From NCBI GenBank assembly GCA_015657535.1, contig JADHZB010002079.1:2116-66115 (forward strand): 64,000 nt of DNA. Reading direction: 5' to 3'. Both the position numbers and the translations under genes were made by a program. The notes beneath the pieces are model-generated. The model was not told the origin of the DNA. It made no database searches and saw nothing but the letters and a program-made list of their open reading frames with translations. Shown here in pieces: positions 38,321 through 50,716 of the stretch. The stretch comes from Nephromyces sp. MM_2019 (lineage: Eukaryota; Apicomplexa; Aconoidasida; Nephromycida). How positions within the stretch are numbered: position 1 is the first letter of the stretch; the number at the start of each line of letters is the position of its first letter.

Positions 38321-38419
38321 CATGACCCTACTATGTTGAATGCTGATGAAAATGGTGTTCAAAAAAAGACATTTCATTTAGAACAACTCTCATTGTTGGA
38401 AACTAATTACTATGGATAA
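38321..38419 (+). pseudogene. Isolated terminal-exon-like open frame
   Basis: A good acceptor (TTTAATTTCAG) is followed by 32 balanced, protein-like codons (HDPTMLNADENGVQKKTFHL and on) and TAA at 38,417-38,419. No partner exon was found upstream, so this is either the last exon of an unrecognised plus-strand gene or a relic. An internal ATG (38,333) could alternatively start a 28-aa peptide. Confidence 0.3.
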
Positions 38420-38787
38420 TGAACGAAAGCTTGCACACCCAGGTCTATAAGTTTTAAAGGTCAAGCTATCATATTCTGTTTGAGGGTTCAAAGCTATTTT
38501 TAAATTTAAAAAAAATCTACAATTGGGTTATTTATTATAAGGTCGTATTTTTATAATCTCGTAAAACTCCTTTTAGCATAAAACTATATTTTTATCATAT
38601 AAATCATATTAAATATTTTATATTCTTGTTTTAGCAAATTTAGCTATAATACACAATCTTAGATTATGTCATTTGACATAATTGTATGTAATATATTCTA
38701 ATAACAACACCTTTACAATTAAGGCTCATTTTCTAAACGATTCTAATATTCCCGTCATTCTATAGCGGCGAAAACTAAATTATCAAA
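38420..38787. other. AT-rich upstream region of the small zinc-finger gene
   Basis: No gene seen; probably contains the promoter and 5' UTR of the next gene. Confidence 0.5.
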
Positions 38788-39012
38788 ATGGCAAGAGGCA
38801 ACCAAAAAGTGATGGATAGACTAAGAGCACAAAAGAGGGGGAATAAAAACATAGCCATGAGTACAGTAAAAGATAAAGAGAAGAATTTAAATGTTATTTG
38901 TGATATCTGTAAACAATCCTTTATGTGTACTGTCAACAGATCTACCCTTGAACAACATGTTGACTCGAAGCACCCGAAATTCTCTTTTGAAAAGTGTTTC
39001 AATGGATTTTAA
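38788..39012 (+). CDS. Small SERF/ZNF706-like zinc-finger protein
   Basis: Single exon, 74 aa. The N-terminus MARGNQKVMDRLRAQKRGNK is the 4F5/SERF-type basic start, as in ZNF706. It is followed by one C2H2 finger, C38-x2-C41-x15-H57-x4-H62, ending in SKHPK. ZNF706-family proteins are small, abundant nucleic-acid-binding proteins implicated in translation and protein-aggregation control. Length and domain order match the family (about 75 aa). No intron. The start ATG is preceded by an AT-rich leader. Confident on family, not on function here. Confidence 0.85.
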   Translation: MARGNQKVMDRLRAQKRGNKNIAMSTVKDKEKNLNVICDICKQSFMCTVNRSTLEQHVDSKHPKFSFEKCFNGF

Positions 39013-40862
39013 TCAAAAACTATTTTCGAGAGCATAACATTTACTTCTCTATCATCATTTTGAAATATATTAGTTATGTTCTTTATTACTTTAGCAGATT
39101 CTCCGACCATTTACAACTTAGACTTTACAACTTATCATATCATACTTTGGAATAAAAAATTATAAAAAACCGCTCGGTTTAATTTGTAACATCATACAAA
39201 TTACAAGAACTTACAACTAAGCATTTCTTTAAAAAGCTGTAATTTTCATTAATAACAATTCTGTGGAAAACAATTATAGCGAACTACAAATATTTTTCTA
39301 CTTGCAGTACTACCAATCATTCCCCGAATTGTTAACACCATGAAAGAATTGTACAAAGACAACATATCTAAAAATTTACTTCGAATCCATAAAAACAAGA
39401 TATACATAGACTGTTCAAGATCAGCATCGGAAAGAGTTTTAAAAATAAATCATTAAATTCAGATCTCAGAAAAACAAAGGAGCAATTTTGTAAAGCAATC
39501 CTGATTGAATATCTTTGATTGAATCATTATTTATATGCCACTCTATTATATAAGTAAAACAAAATTTTTAGTTTCTAAACTATATTTTAATTGCTTGACA
39601 AGCTAGATTATTATTAATTTATCTTTTTGCTTAACTATTTCTTAACCATTTTTAGTTTCACACAGTTTATTATTATTCAAAGAATAATTAAACTCTTCAC
39701 GAATTCATACAATACAAATAAATTTTTACTTCCTGTTGTCTTGCACTCGATTGAAATATGTATTAAAGCGCTTAATTTCTGCTTGAGCTAAAATAAATAC
39801 ATTTAAATTACAAGATTTATCATGACAACTAAATAATTAATATCAAAAGTCCTTTGCTAAACATTTAAAACTAGCAATATTATACTATATTTTGAACTAT
39901 TTTGTTTTTTATCATTAAAGCCATATTTACTGCTCACATAAAGATATAACCTCAATTATTATTTGAGTTACTTGCATGAATTTTTGCGTGCAAGATAACA
40001 AAATTTTTTAATAAAACCTGGTAATTTCACTTTTCTTTTTAAAATTAATCTTTTTAATATATCACATCAGTCAATACAATCAATTCATCAAAAGATTTTA
40101 CATTTTATTTGAATAAGGTAAACAATGAAAAAATATATTACTTTTTTATCAGAATGACTAGACAGATTTATCACGTAATAATTATATAAAAGCTCTTGCT
40201 AAAAATTGTTAACACACTAAGCTTTTAATGAGTCATTTGATAATCATTATGACTAAGACGAACTCAGATAAAGTTAGTCTATCATTTGTTACAAATATGA
40301 TTGAATTAATGTTGCGAGAACACGATTGTGCTAGAGACTTGTAATGAATACCTAAAGTGAAAGCTTTGTTTAAAAAGTGAGGCAACCAGCAACTCATATT
40401 TATATTGAAATATCCAAAATAAGTCTTTTCAAGCACTAATTTAATTTCAATGTATTGAATCTTGAATAAAATTTAGCTAGTTTTTCACACTTCATTTTTG
40501 TTCGTGTTGGTAATATTTATAGAGAGTTCTAAGCAGCCTGAAACTGTAATTTAATTCTCGCTTTGTTATAGAGCCAACATTATACAAATGTAAGACTCGA
40601 GCTACTTCTAGTGTGTAAAACGTTCGCTTGTGTCGTTTCTCCTCACTAAATATTACTCTACCTAATCATACATAATATATTTCCTCACACCTAGATATAT
40701 AATTTGGGATTAAATATCTCACTTTTATATACCCAATTCCTAAATCGAATTTTTCTGTCCACATATCATCAGCACCTTTTTGAAGGCCTTGAAAAGATAA
40801 GCTTCTTTTACTTTCGTATCAATTTTTCTCATAAAATTCTAAGCATCTAGCAATCTACTCTC
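39013..40862. other. Gene-free AT-rich gap
   Basis: About 1.85 kb. A minus-strand 67-codon frame at 40,233-40,436 lacks an ATG start and was not called. The last 300 bases are pyrimidine-richer and probably hold the PheRS promoter and 5' UTR. Confidence 0.5.
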
Positions 40863-43309
40863 ATGGCTAAAGTCACCAATCAAGAACTTCTTGAATCTTT
40901 ATCGAAGTATTTTGATAATGGTACTTCTGTTGATTCCCTTATGATCGCATCAAACCACTTTAGTGGAGATCATGAGAGGGCAGTAGGGATGTTGAAGAGC
41001 CTAACAGGAAAAGAGATGATATCCATGGACCTCAGGGAGACATCTCAATGCATTCTCACTGAAGAAGGTGAAAAGTATATGATCTCTGGCTCCCCAGAAT
41101 TTATCGCTTGGCAGCATGTTAAGAAAAACAAAGAAGAAGGAAAACCTGTTACAATTAAGGATTTAAGTGACCAATTAGGGCCTATTGGAGATATAGGTAT
41201 GCAAGCTGCTCTAAAAAACTCATGGATTAAAATTGAGCGAGCTAAGAAACAACTTGAAACGACTAAAGATGACGTCACCGACACATGTCAAGAACATTTG
41301 AAATTTATAGCCGAAGCAAAAGCAGATGAAAATCAACTCTCAACCCTTTTATCAAAACATTTCAATGATGAATCTGATATTCTAAAGACTATGAAACGTA
41401 GAAAACTTATGGTAGTTAAGAAAATCAAATACTACAGCGTAACCAAAAGTGAAAAGTTTTCACTCGAAATCATTGAAGCTGCCACAGATTTAACTGCTGA
41501 TATGATAGCCAATGACTCATGGAAGACCGCAGATTTCAAGCCTTATAATTTTTATGCAAACGGGAAGAGGTATTCTGTAGGTTCTTTGCACCCTCTGATA
41601 CAAATGCAAAACAAATTCAAGAAAATTTTGATGTCAATGGGCTTTGAGGAAATGTTTACTAGTCGATGGGTTGAATCTTCATTCTGGAACTTTGATTCAC
41701 TCTTCATGCCTCAACAGCACCCTGCAAGAGATGCTCAGGACACATTTTTCATAAAAAGTCCCACTAATTCTAAAACGGACTTTTTTTCAAATTCATATCC
41801 AGATTATATTGAAAATGTTCGATCAGTTCATCAAGAAGGGAATTATGGCTCTCTTGGTTGGAGATCAGACTGGTATATTTTTATTTATAAACATGGAACT
41901 ATTACTGATTCATACGATCTACTTTGCGATATCAGCACTAAAAAAATTCCATGAATCCTAACAACAGGTCTATGGAAGAATCGATGAAGAATGTTCTCCG
42001 TACTCACACAACTGGTTGTTCGACTCAGATGCTTTATGAGCTATGCAAGGATTATGAAAAGGTATCTACTTTTTATAATCAAACTAACACACGCCACACA
42101 GATTTTGAAAGCATGTGATTTCTAAATCTATCTTTGACCACCTTTATAACCTCTACTTGCCTATTATCTGATTTCAGACAGGGAAATTCAGACCTCGAAA
42201 AGTTTTCTCTATAGATAGAGTCTTTAGGAATGAAACTTTAGATGCAACTCATTTAGCTGAATTCCATCAAGTAAATCTCAAGCATCTTACACATTTTTCA
42301 GTTTTATATGATAATCATACCTTTTTCTCATATGCGAAGGTTGAGGGAATGGTCATTCAAGAAGGAATGGGCCTAGCAGAATTAATGGGGGTAATGAAAT
42401 CTTTTTACACTAAATTAGGGATGCCACATATCAAGTAAACACACTAAGACTTAATTTATTCTGTTTAATAAACATTTACTATATAAAATTATCCTGTTTG
42501 AATCAATATTTGGCACTCTTTAATATGATTTAATTACATCAATTATACTTCAGATTTAAGCCAACTTTCAACCCATATACTGAACCTTCTATGGAAATTT
42601 TCGGTTTCCATAAGACTCTAAACAAGTTAGCATATTAATCTATATTTTATATTACTTCATAATTGTTCAATCTATGCTTCAAGAAACACATAAACTCAAC
42701 CAGACAGCCTTACTTTATTCATTTTTTAATTTCTACCTCCTACACACACATTAAATAATTTTCCAAAATAATTCTTTTATTCTCAGATGGATTGAAGTAG
42801 GTAACAGTGGTGTCTTTAGACCTGAAGTAACCGAAACAATGAATATACCACCTAATGTTAGTGTAATTGCCTGGGGTTTAAGCCTTGAAAGGTAAGAATT
42901 TCAAATTTCCACATATCCGCTTGAACTGAATTACTTATTTTAAAGTCTAAATTTTGATAGTTAAAAACATAACCCTAAATCATATTACAAAACACATCCC
43001 TTACCTTTTCTCACAACACATACTCGCACCTTATACCTACACAACAGTTTCATGCCAACACACTCCAAGCAATATCTCTTTGACCTCCCCTATAACCTAA
43101 TTCAAACCCGTCATAATATATCAATCTATATAAATTACCTAAACATTAACATATCTTCACATTCAATATATTATATATATATATTTTTAAATTATTTTTA
43201 CAAATTAATTTTATTAAATATCAGGCCAACAATGATTCAATATGGTATTAACAACATCAGAGATTTGTTTGGACCTAAAGCAAACCTTAACTTACCCATA
43301 CAACTATAA
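40863..43309 (+). CDS. FARSA: Phenylalanyl-tRNA synthetase alpha subunit, cytosolic type
   Basis: Exons 40,863-41,872, 41,968-42,061, 42,178-42,270, 42,340-42,434, 42,554-42,625, 42,787-42,891 and 43,225-43,309, in phase, 517 aa. This is close to the usual length of eukaryotic PheRS alpha. The N-terminal part holds winged-helix-type tRNA/DNA-binding folds (residues 1-190). The class II catalytic core follows: [36 protein letters not shown] (phenylalanine pocket region), VLRTHTT, motif 2 [16 protein letters not shown] near 383-398, [12 protein letters not shown], and motif 3 [14 protein letters not shown] near 484-497. It charges tRNA-Phe as an alpha2-beta2 enzyme with the beta subunit, which is not in this window. 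There is no targeting peptide, so the cytosolic form is expected. Confidence 0.95.
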
Positions 43310-43710
43310 ATAATTTTTTTACAAAAAATTAAAAATAAAAAAATGTGTACATTTTAATAGTTCGATATTACACTTTAAACTCTTCTTTTGTTATAAATTA
43401 CTTAGTCATTATAAAGAATAGCTACACACATATAAAGTTTCAAAAATAATAAACAGCAGCATATCATTTACCAATATAAAACTTAAACATATATTTGATA
43501 TGTTTTGTATATACAGATAGACATTTATTTATTTGGTATTTACTTGAAAATTTTTACTTACAAAAAATTTTCTCTTAATCTATGAATATATATATATAAT
43601 TAAATATATAGATATATGATCACCCTCTTATATAACCTTTAGAAAAATTTTTTCCAAGATAATATATATTAACAAAAATATTGTTCATATAGATATCGTG
43701 AAATCATATG

Positions 43711-43750
<40 letters not shown>

Positions 43751-44461
43751 GTTAGTTTTTGTGTAAAGTGTATATGTATATGAATATATATATATTAATA
43801 AACGTTGGTTTGTGTATGATGTGTGTATTTTGAGATATTTCTCAAGCTCTGAATTATCTAAAAGGACGTGTGTTGGGTGTTAATATAGATCAAGAACCTT
43901 TTTGATACTTATATGACTTATTTTTAAGGTCTTATAACTTATAATAAGTAAAACAAAAGTTATCCAAAAATTCAATTCTGAAAATTATAAGAATCAATTT
44001 ATATTATAAGATCTTGGCAATTCTTAAATTTAATTATAAATAATGTGAGTGTTGCTTCTAGAGGTTAGAGAGATTAGATGTATATATATATATATATATA
44101 TATATCTAATCTGATGTGTGTGTGTTTAAATATCTAGAATGTTAGTTTGCATTTATTCTGATGTGTTTATAATTTTAAAATTATTCAATATGATTATCTG
44201 TGCAGTTATGATTTATGTATGCTTAAGTGTGCATTGTGTCTGATTAAATGGATTGCATAGAGAGTTTAAAGAGTTCTATATGAATTTATTTTATGAGTGT
44301 CATTATTTGAGTGGGTTTAAAGTGTATTTCTAATAATCCAAAGTATAATAAAGGATCAAAGTTTAATATGAATAGAAGGGTGTGTATATAAATAAATTAT
44401 GGAAAATCATTTATCTAAGCAATTATGAAGAAATTAAGAGTTATCTCATTCTCATAAGCAT
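43310..44461. other. Intergenic gap with (AT)n tracts
   Basis: Between convergent genes. Contains (AT)n at about 43,718-43,742 and 44,081-44,105 with a short TG run. No gene seen. Confidence 0.6.
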
Positions 44462-47400
44462 TTAAGTTGATTGTAGTGTGTATTTTCCTTCTAAGAAACG
44501 ATCTTCTGGATAAAAGGATGCACATGTCACACGTTTTTGATCAAATTTTCTCCCATTTAACATCATCCTTGCTTTCCTTGATGCCATTACATCAGTGAAT
44601 AATAAAAACACCTTCAAATTATCACAAATACATATATAATTATAAGATATATACATTATATATATTAGCTTTATATATATATAACCTAGAATGTATATAG
44701 GTTGTGTGAAAAACAAAAATTTTACTAAATAATATATTCAAAAGAGAGTGGGAATAAAAAAACTTAAATGAATAAAGAATTAATATGATAAAACAAACAA
44801 ATTAAGAAATAAATTAACTTTAAAACGTATTTAGAGTAAATATATATGTATATAGGTTATTTTAAGGCTGTAAAAATACAACAATATAATAAAGAAAAAA
44901 ACCTTTTTGTGTGTGGATGCATTTAATTATCATTCAGATATACTTATCGAGTAGATATAAATATCAAAGTTAATAATTACCTTCCCTACACCATCAAGGT
45001 TGGACAAGTCCTTTGAAGGTCTTGGGATAACAATTTGTTTAAGAGGGCCATATTTCTCAGCTTCTGTTTTAATATCTTCGACAAGATCAGCATATTCCTG
45101 GTCATCCAACTAGTGTTATAATCAAAATAAAATAATAAATATGTATATATATGTTAGTGTATATAAGAAGAAATTGATGTGCGTATTTCTAATTCATATA
45201 TTAAAATAATTCATGATTGAGTGGAATGAATTCAGTATGATATAAGTAAATTAATAATGTGTATTATGCTTACAAGATCTTCTTGAAATACAATATTAAG
45301 TAGTTGAACAACTTTTGAAGGTTGGGAACCAACTTTTCGAGCTGCTTCCACCTAAAATTAAGTGTAATTATGATTTAAATATAAATATTGGGTCATATAT
45401 AATAAATTAGAGAAATTTACAAGAGCGTGTGTAATATCATTAGTAGATATTTAATACTATGTTGGCATGTAGATTTACTTGGAGGCTAACAAGGGCATGA
45501 GATAAGAATTTTTGAGTGATAGAAGATGGTAATGAAGTGACCATCATGCTTCCCTGGCGTTTTTCCTATAATTAATTACCATTTATTATAATTGAAATGT
45601 ATATCAAAGTTATCAAGAATATTTGTGTGTACATACCCCTGAACTAGGGCCTTCAAAGCTGGCTACTTGAACATTAAGGGTGTTATTTTCGATTTGTAAA
45701 CCATTGAGGGCCTAAAATTTATTTATAATACGAAATTAAAATGCGTTTAAATTATGTAGTGTTAAAAAAATATATTAGCAAAATCATTTGTAATAAGTAG
45801 GAAATATCTAGAATGTGTTTACAGTGTAGTAAGATCAATCATATGCGCATATTGTAAAAGGTAGATCCTTTGTGTATATCATCTTACAATAGATCATATG
45901 TTTATATATAGAAAGATAATTCAGAAGGAGTGAAGTATTTATAGTCATGATTCATACAGGGCATTAATGATATGTGATTCTTGTATATATAAAATTTCAA
46001 GATGTGTAACAAGAGCATAATATGTAGAAATAAATCACCTTGATAGCAATCTCAGAAACGGAAGGATCTTCATATTCAAAGAAGCCATATCCCTTATTAC
46101 GTCCAGTTGATACATCTTTAATAAGGTTGAGAACACGTAGAGCTCCAAATTTCTCTAGTACAGTTCTAACCTAGAGGAATTGTGTGTGTATAAAAAATTT
46201 TATAAAAGACAAAAACAAATATAAGTATAAACACCATCTTACTTGGTCATCAGTAAATTCAAGAGGTAAATTTTGTATATACAGTTTCTGATCAAACCCT
46301 TCACCCCGGGGAGGTGCTGAAGCTGGTTTAGAATCCCTATAAAAAATATATACAAGTATATGTATTTATATTATAAGGGAGAAATTATTATATAAAACAA
46401 CTTGTGTAGGATGATTATTACCTAAAGGTTGAGTTTTCGAAGCCTGGAATTACAGCATTAACGGCAGGGTCACCAGTTGAAGGTGGTATATAATCATGGG
46501 GCCTCCCAACTCTTAAAGAATAGCCATTATAGGCAATGCCTAATATATAGAAAAATTTTAAAATAATTGAATCAGATATATAAACATGGGTGAACATTAT
46601 TATGTGTGTTTACAAATAAGAATAATGAAATTCAATTCATATACTTTTAAAGTGTGTGTGTGCGTACAGAAATTTTCAAATAAACTAACCATCCAATTTC
46701 AAACAGTACCAAGTAAGTGGTAAGGTTCTAAACTCCAAGAAACAAAATCGTGAACTTGCATTAAAAACTTCGCACTTGAGAACTGGTGATTCATTTAACT
46801 CTAACACAAGAGGTGTGTCAGCAGCAGCAGCAACACTCAATAATGCACCATTGAAGAAACCAATGACGTCTTCTTGGGACGATCCTATAGTACATAATAT
46901 TCAATATTGATATATATATATATAAATATATATAAAATATCATTATATATATTACAACATAATAGCAAGAGATAAATATGTATCCGATAAGCTCATTCAA
47001 TGTGTATAAACGTAATTTCATCTAATGTATGTCAATATGAACTCATCCAATATGTGTAAACAGATGAATTTCCAACAAAATATCAATCCATATATAATTG
47101 TCAATATAGATTCATCTCTAGACCTGGGGGTAGGTTTCCTATATAGAGGCGCCTTTGCTTACGATCACCTTCTATATCAGCGGCCGTAGGTATTTTAAGG
47201 GTGGGAGTAGGCAAAATTTGATTTATATCAAATACATCGGCGGCTGTTTGTGGTGATGATTGCCCTGGTGTATTTGGGTTAGGCTCCATAGGGGGTGGGG
47301 GAGCTGATGAGAAGCCACCTTGATAAGGTTTGACCTTAAGAGCTACTTCGTCTGGTTCCTGGCTTGGTCTATCCCAATTACTAGTACGAGGGTTTGAGTT

Positions 47401-48696
47401 ATTCCTTGAGGATGACCTCTTCCTGTGTTTCTTCTCATCAGAAGTTTCCTTAGTTGTAGATTGATGTCTGTGACGCTTGGGATTGCGGCTACTACTTCTT
47501 CTCTGGCTGCTCCCATATCTCTTGTCTGATTGTGAATCAGGGCTACTACGCCTATGTGAACGTGAACTTTTTACTCGAGAGCTTTTATCATGTTCGCGGC
47601 GTGTGTATTTGTCATCATCGCGGCGTGTGTACTTATCGTCATCGCGGCGTGTGTACTTATCGTCATCGCGGCGTGTGTATTTGTCCTCATCGCGGCGTGT
47701 GTACTTATCATCATAGCGGCGTGTGTTCTTATCATCATCACGGCTTGAATATTTGTCATCGTCACGGCTTGAATATTTATCATCATCACGATGTGAGTGA
47801 TGTTTTGATCTATTTTCTCTCTCTGATGATTTTCTCTTACGTCTCGAGCTTGTTCTAAAGTTATATTATGTTCATTATAAAATTTGCAATTAAAATATAT
47901 AAGATGTACAATGAACCTGAAATCAGTACTCTTATCAAAAACATTCAAAAAGAGTTTGTGAAAATGAGATATTTTTATCCATTTTATCTTACTTTTAGCC
48001 TAATCTAATATATATATACAAGTGGACCTTGAGCATATGGGTCTTTATATAATATATAGCTAAGTGTCTTTGTAATATTATCTTAGTACCCAATGTGTAT
48101 ATAACTAACCAAACAAATATACCAATATTAGGAGAAAGTACTTACAAAGTCATTTAAATAAAGTCAAATAAACATTCTTACACAGCACAACAGTATCTAT
48201 ATAATGATTGAAGCATATATTTAAGCTAGAACCAAATAAGGAGTAGATAATATGTGTGTAATTTGAAATATATGAAGTAGGACAACTATTTATAATTTAA
48301 CACACTAGCAGTAAAGAAAGTAACAACACTACGAAAAACGCTATAAACAGCAGTAAACATGATATGGTATAGCAATGAAGAGCAGTAGCAATACATATAC
48401 AGCCATAATTACTAGAGCGTTAATATACCTAATCACGAAGCACGTACACACACACAGTACCTGGAAGAGCGATGGTGGCTCGATCTTGGGTTTTCTGAGT
48501 TTGGTTCAAGGGGTGAGTGTTGATCATGATTTCCATTGATGGAGGGGGTGTTTCTGGTAGTGGATGTTTGATCTGAGCTTTCAGTCATTTCATTTCGTTG
48601 ATTTGGGGCTTCACTTGAAGTTTGCGATTTGTCTTTCTGGTCATCCCATGGAGGAATGTCAGTCAGGGGGGCTGGGCTTTGTTCGGATGTATCCAT
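44462..48696 (-). CDS. U2AF2: Splicing factor U2AF large subunit
   Basis: Exons 48,696-48,461, 47,854-47,124, 46,884-46,690, 46,539-46,422, 46,336-46,243, 46,170-46,039, 45,711-45,637, 45,565-45,479, 45,351-45,274, 45,109-44,981 and 44,611-44,462, in phase, 674 aa. The N-terminal 80 residues are Ser/Pro/Asn-rich. An Arg/Asp/Ser region follows (residues 80-225), including eight 8-aa repeats at about 104-167. A single-Trp segment [10 protein letters not shown] near residue 240 matches the position of the ligand that binds U2AF35. RRM1 starts near 311 ([11 protein letters not shown]), RRM2 near 445 ([15 protein letters not shown]1 KGYGFFEY), and the C-terminal UHM, near 535-674, carries GRKFDQKRV, the RxF-like loop. 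It binds the polypyrimidine tract and SF1/SF3B1 during 3' splice-site selection. Two Ala/Pro/Asn-rich insertions lengthen RRM1 and its linker. The call is firm. Confidence 0.95.
47587..47780 (-). repeat. 24-bp coding repeat in U2AF (8 copies)
   Basis: Eight tandem 24-bp units encode KYTRRDDD or close variants (KYSSRDDD twice, [24 protein letters not shown] three times, KYTRREHD). Synonymous differences between units are few among the last five, so this end of the array is the youngest. Confidence 0.9.
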
Positions 48697-50716
48697 AGGT
48701 GTTCAATAGGTAATAATTCTTCAAGAAAGAAGGATGATAACACATACGCTATTACGTACGCATGAAGGATGGGAGTGTATTATCATTCAATATATACAGT
48801 TATCAAAGAGAAATAGGAAACATACATACAATACAAACGATATTACAGCTAATAAAAGCACAGTAAAACCCACACTAAAAATTAGGAGATAGGTATAAGT
48901 ATGTGTTTTCAATAAGCGTAAGGAGATGAGTGTGTGAGTATGTATATAATTTCTAAAAGATGGTGAATATCTAAGATTTCGAGAGATGATTAATTAGTAA
49001 AAAATAATATCAAATTGGATGATTAATATTGAAGGTAAAGTGTTATGTTTATCTGAATTGATTGGACCTCAAGTTAAGTATATTAAATATAAGTATTTAA
49101 CATAATGTATTATCATGGTTGGCAAAAACAAGTAATTAAGTACATATATATACTACAAGACTTTAGACTGATTATAGCAACAACCTTTAACATAATCCAT
49201 AGTGGTTTTTTGCTTTCACATACAGTTGTGGTTGTTCGTATATATGTGATTATTGTGTAAGCAGTAATATATACATTATGCTTTATATATAAGGTAGTCA
49301 ATGTGTGTTATATTTATATAGGTGTGCTTAGTCACTTGAATAATAGATTAAAACAGATATGGTAGCTACTGTGTATATTGTAAAAATTACGCAAGCTCAC
49401 ATGATATGTACATATAAATGAGCAATAACAAATGTGTGTATATATATAGTGATAGTATATATGGTATAGATAAGGGAGTAGTTAGAGTTGGTGTAAATTT
49501 CTAGTTTGAGCAAGATGTGTTAAATGACGACATAAGCAAATAATCTTCGCACCATGTGTGTGTAATATATTATAGTACATTTGATAAATAAATAAAATAA
49601 ACTTTTTAAGTTTAAAATTTAATTTAATCATTTTAAACACAACCAAATGTTAAATTGCGTTAAACATATTGTTTTCTAAGCCTAATCCATATGTAATAAA
49701 TTCACATATAAGTTATATAGATTCAAAGTGTAAGAAGTCCCACCTTGGATATATATTTATATACAACTTTTTATAATTAATGCTAAAGACACCAAACACT
49801 GGATGAATTCTGTTTCAGACATTGCAAATTTTATCAAACTATTATCTTCCTACATCAAGCTATATATGTATATATATTTTACAAAATTGAAATTTTCACG
49901 AGCATCCAGATTCATAATAACCTAACTAAGATTATCAGGTTTTATATATATTTGAGATCCACATTGTTGCATTTGAAATTTTGTTTTTCCCTTCGAGAAA
50001 TTTCTCACTAGCTCGGATTATTTTGAAATTTGAATAATTCATGAGTACTCCAATATACTTAAATATGTATTATTCACATTATATAAAGACTGAATGTTTC
50101 AATATTAAGACTATGGTTGTCTATTGCTTTCAGTAATGCTTCATTATGTAACCTTAGTCAAGTATTTTTTAGTGAATTAAAGAGTAAGTTTTAAAACATT
50201 TTTTTTTAAGAGTTGTTTTTATTTTTTCATAAAGATGTATCTTGTTTTAGAATAGCCAATACTCTTATGCATCACTCTTATTTTCTAATTTACACATAAA
50301 CATTGTAATAGACTCTATTGATTCATAAATAAACTTGAAAATGTCCCTATTTTCCCTTTAAAGTAATTGAGGAAGGTATATAATTATGTATCTCTTATTG
50401 AGTTTTGTTTGGAATATATCATCAGCAGCATTTCAAATGATAGTCCATTTTTTTTAGGTGTTGATTTTTCGTTTTTAATAAATATACAATTTGTTACTTT
50501 TTATCTCGAGTGGATGAAAAATTTTTATATGGTAGTAAATAATAATTAAGAAATTAAAATATAGTGGAAAACATTGAAGTAGAGAAATTTAATTATTTTA
50601 AGTTAACTTGGTATGAATTGGACGACGTATTTTTACAAGAACTATCCTTGAATGAGAAATTCTGAAAGATTTCTATCTATAGAATTATGTTTAAACGCTA
50701 TATACTAATCCATGAT
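48697..50716. other. Gene-free AT-rich gap
   Basis: About 2 kb between the U2AF start and the ubinuclein-like 3' end. Only short AT-biased frames are present; none is supported. Confidence 0.5.

Noticed and set aside
40233..40436. Minus-strand frame of 67 codons in the gap before PheRS
   Set aside because: Starts with GTG rather than ATG, no splice partner, AT-rich chance composition.
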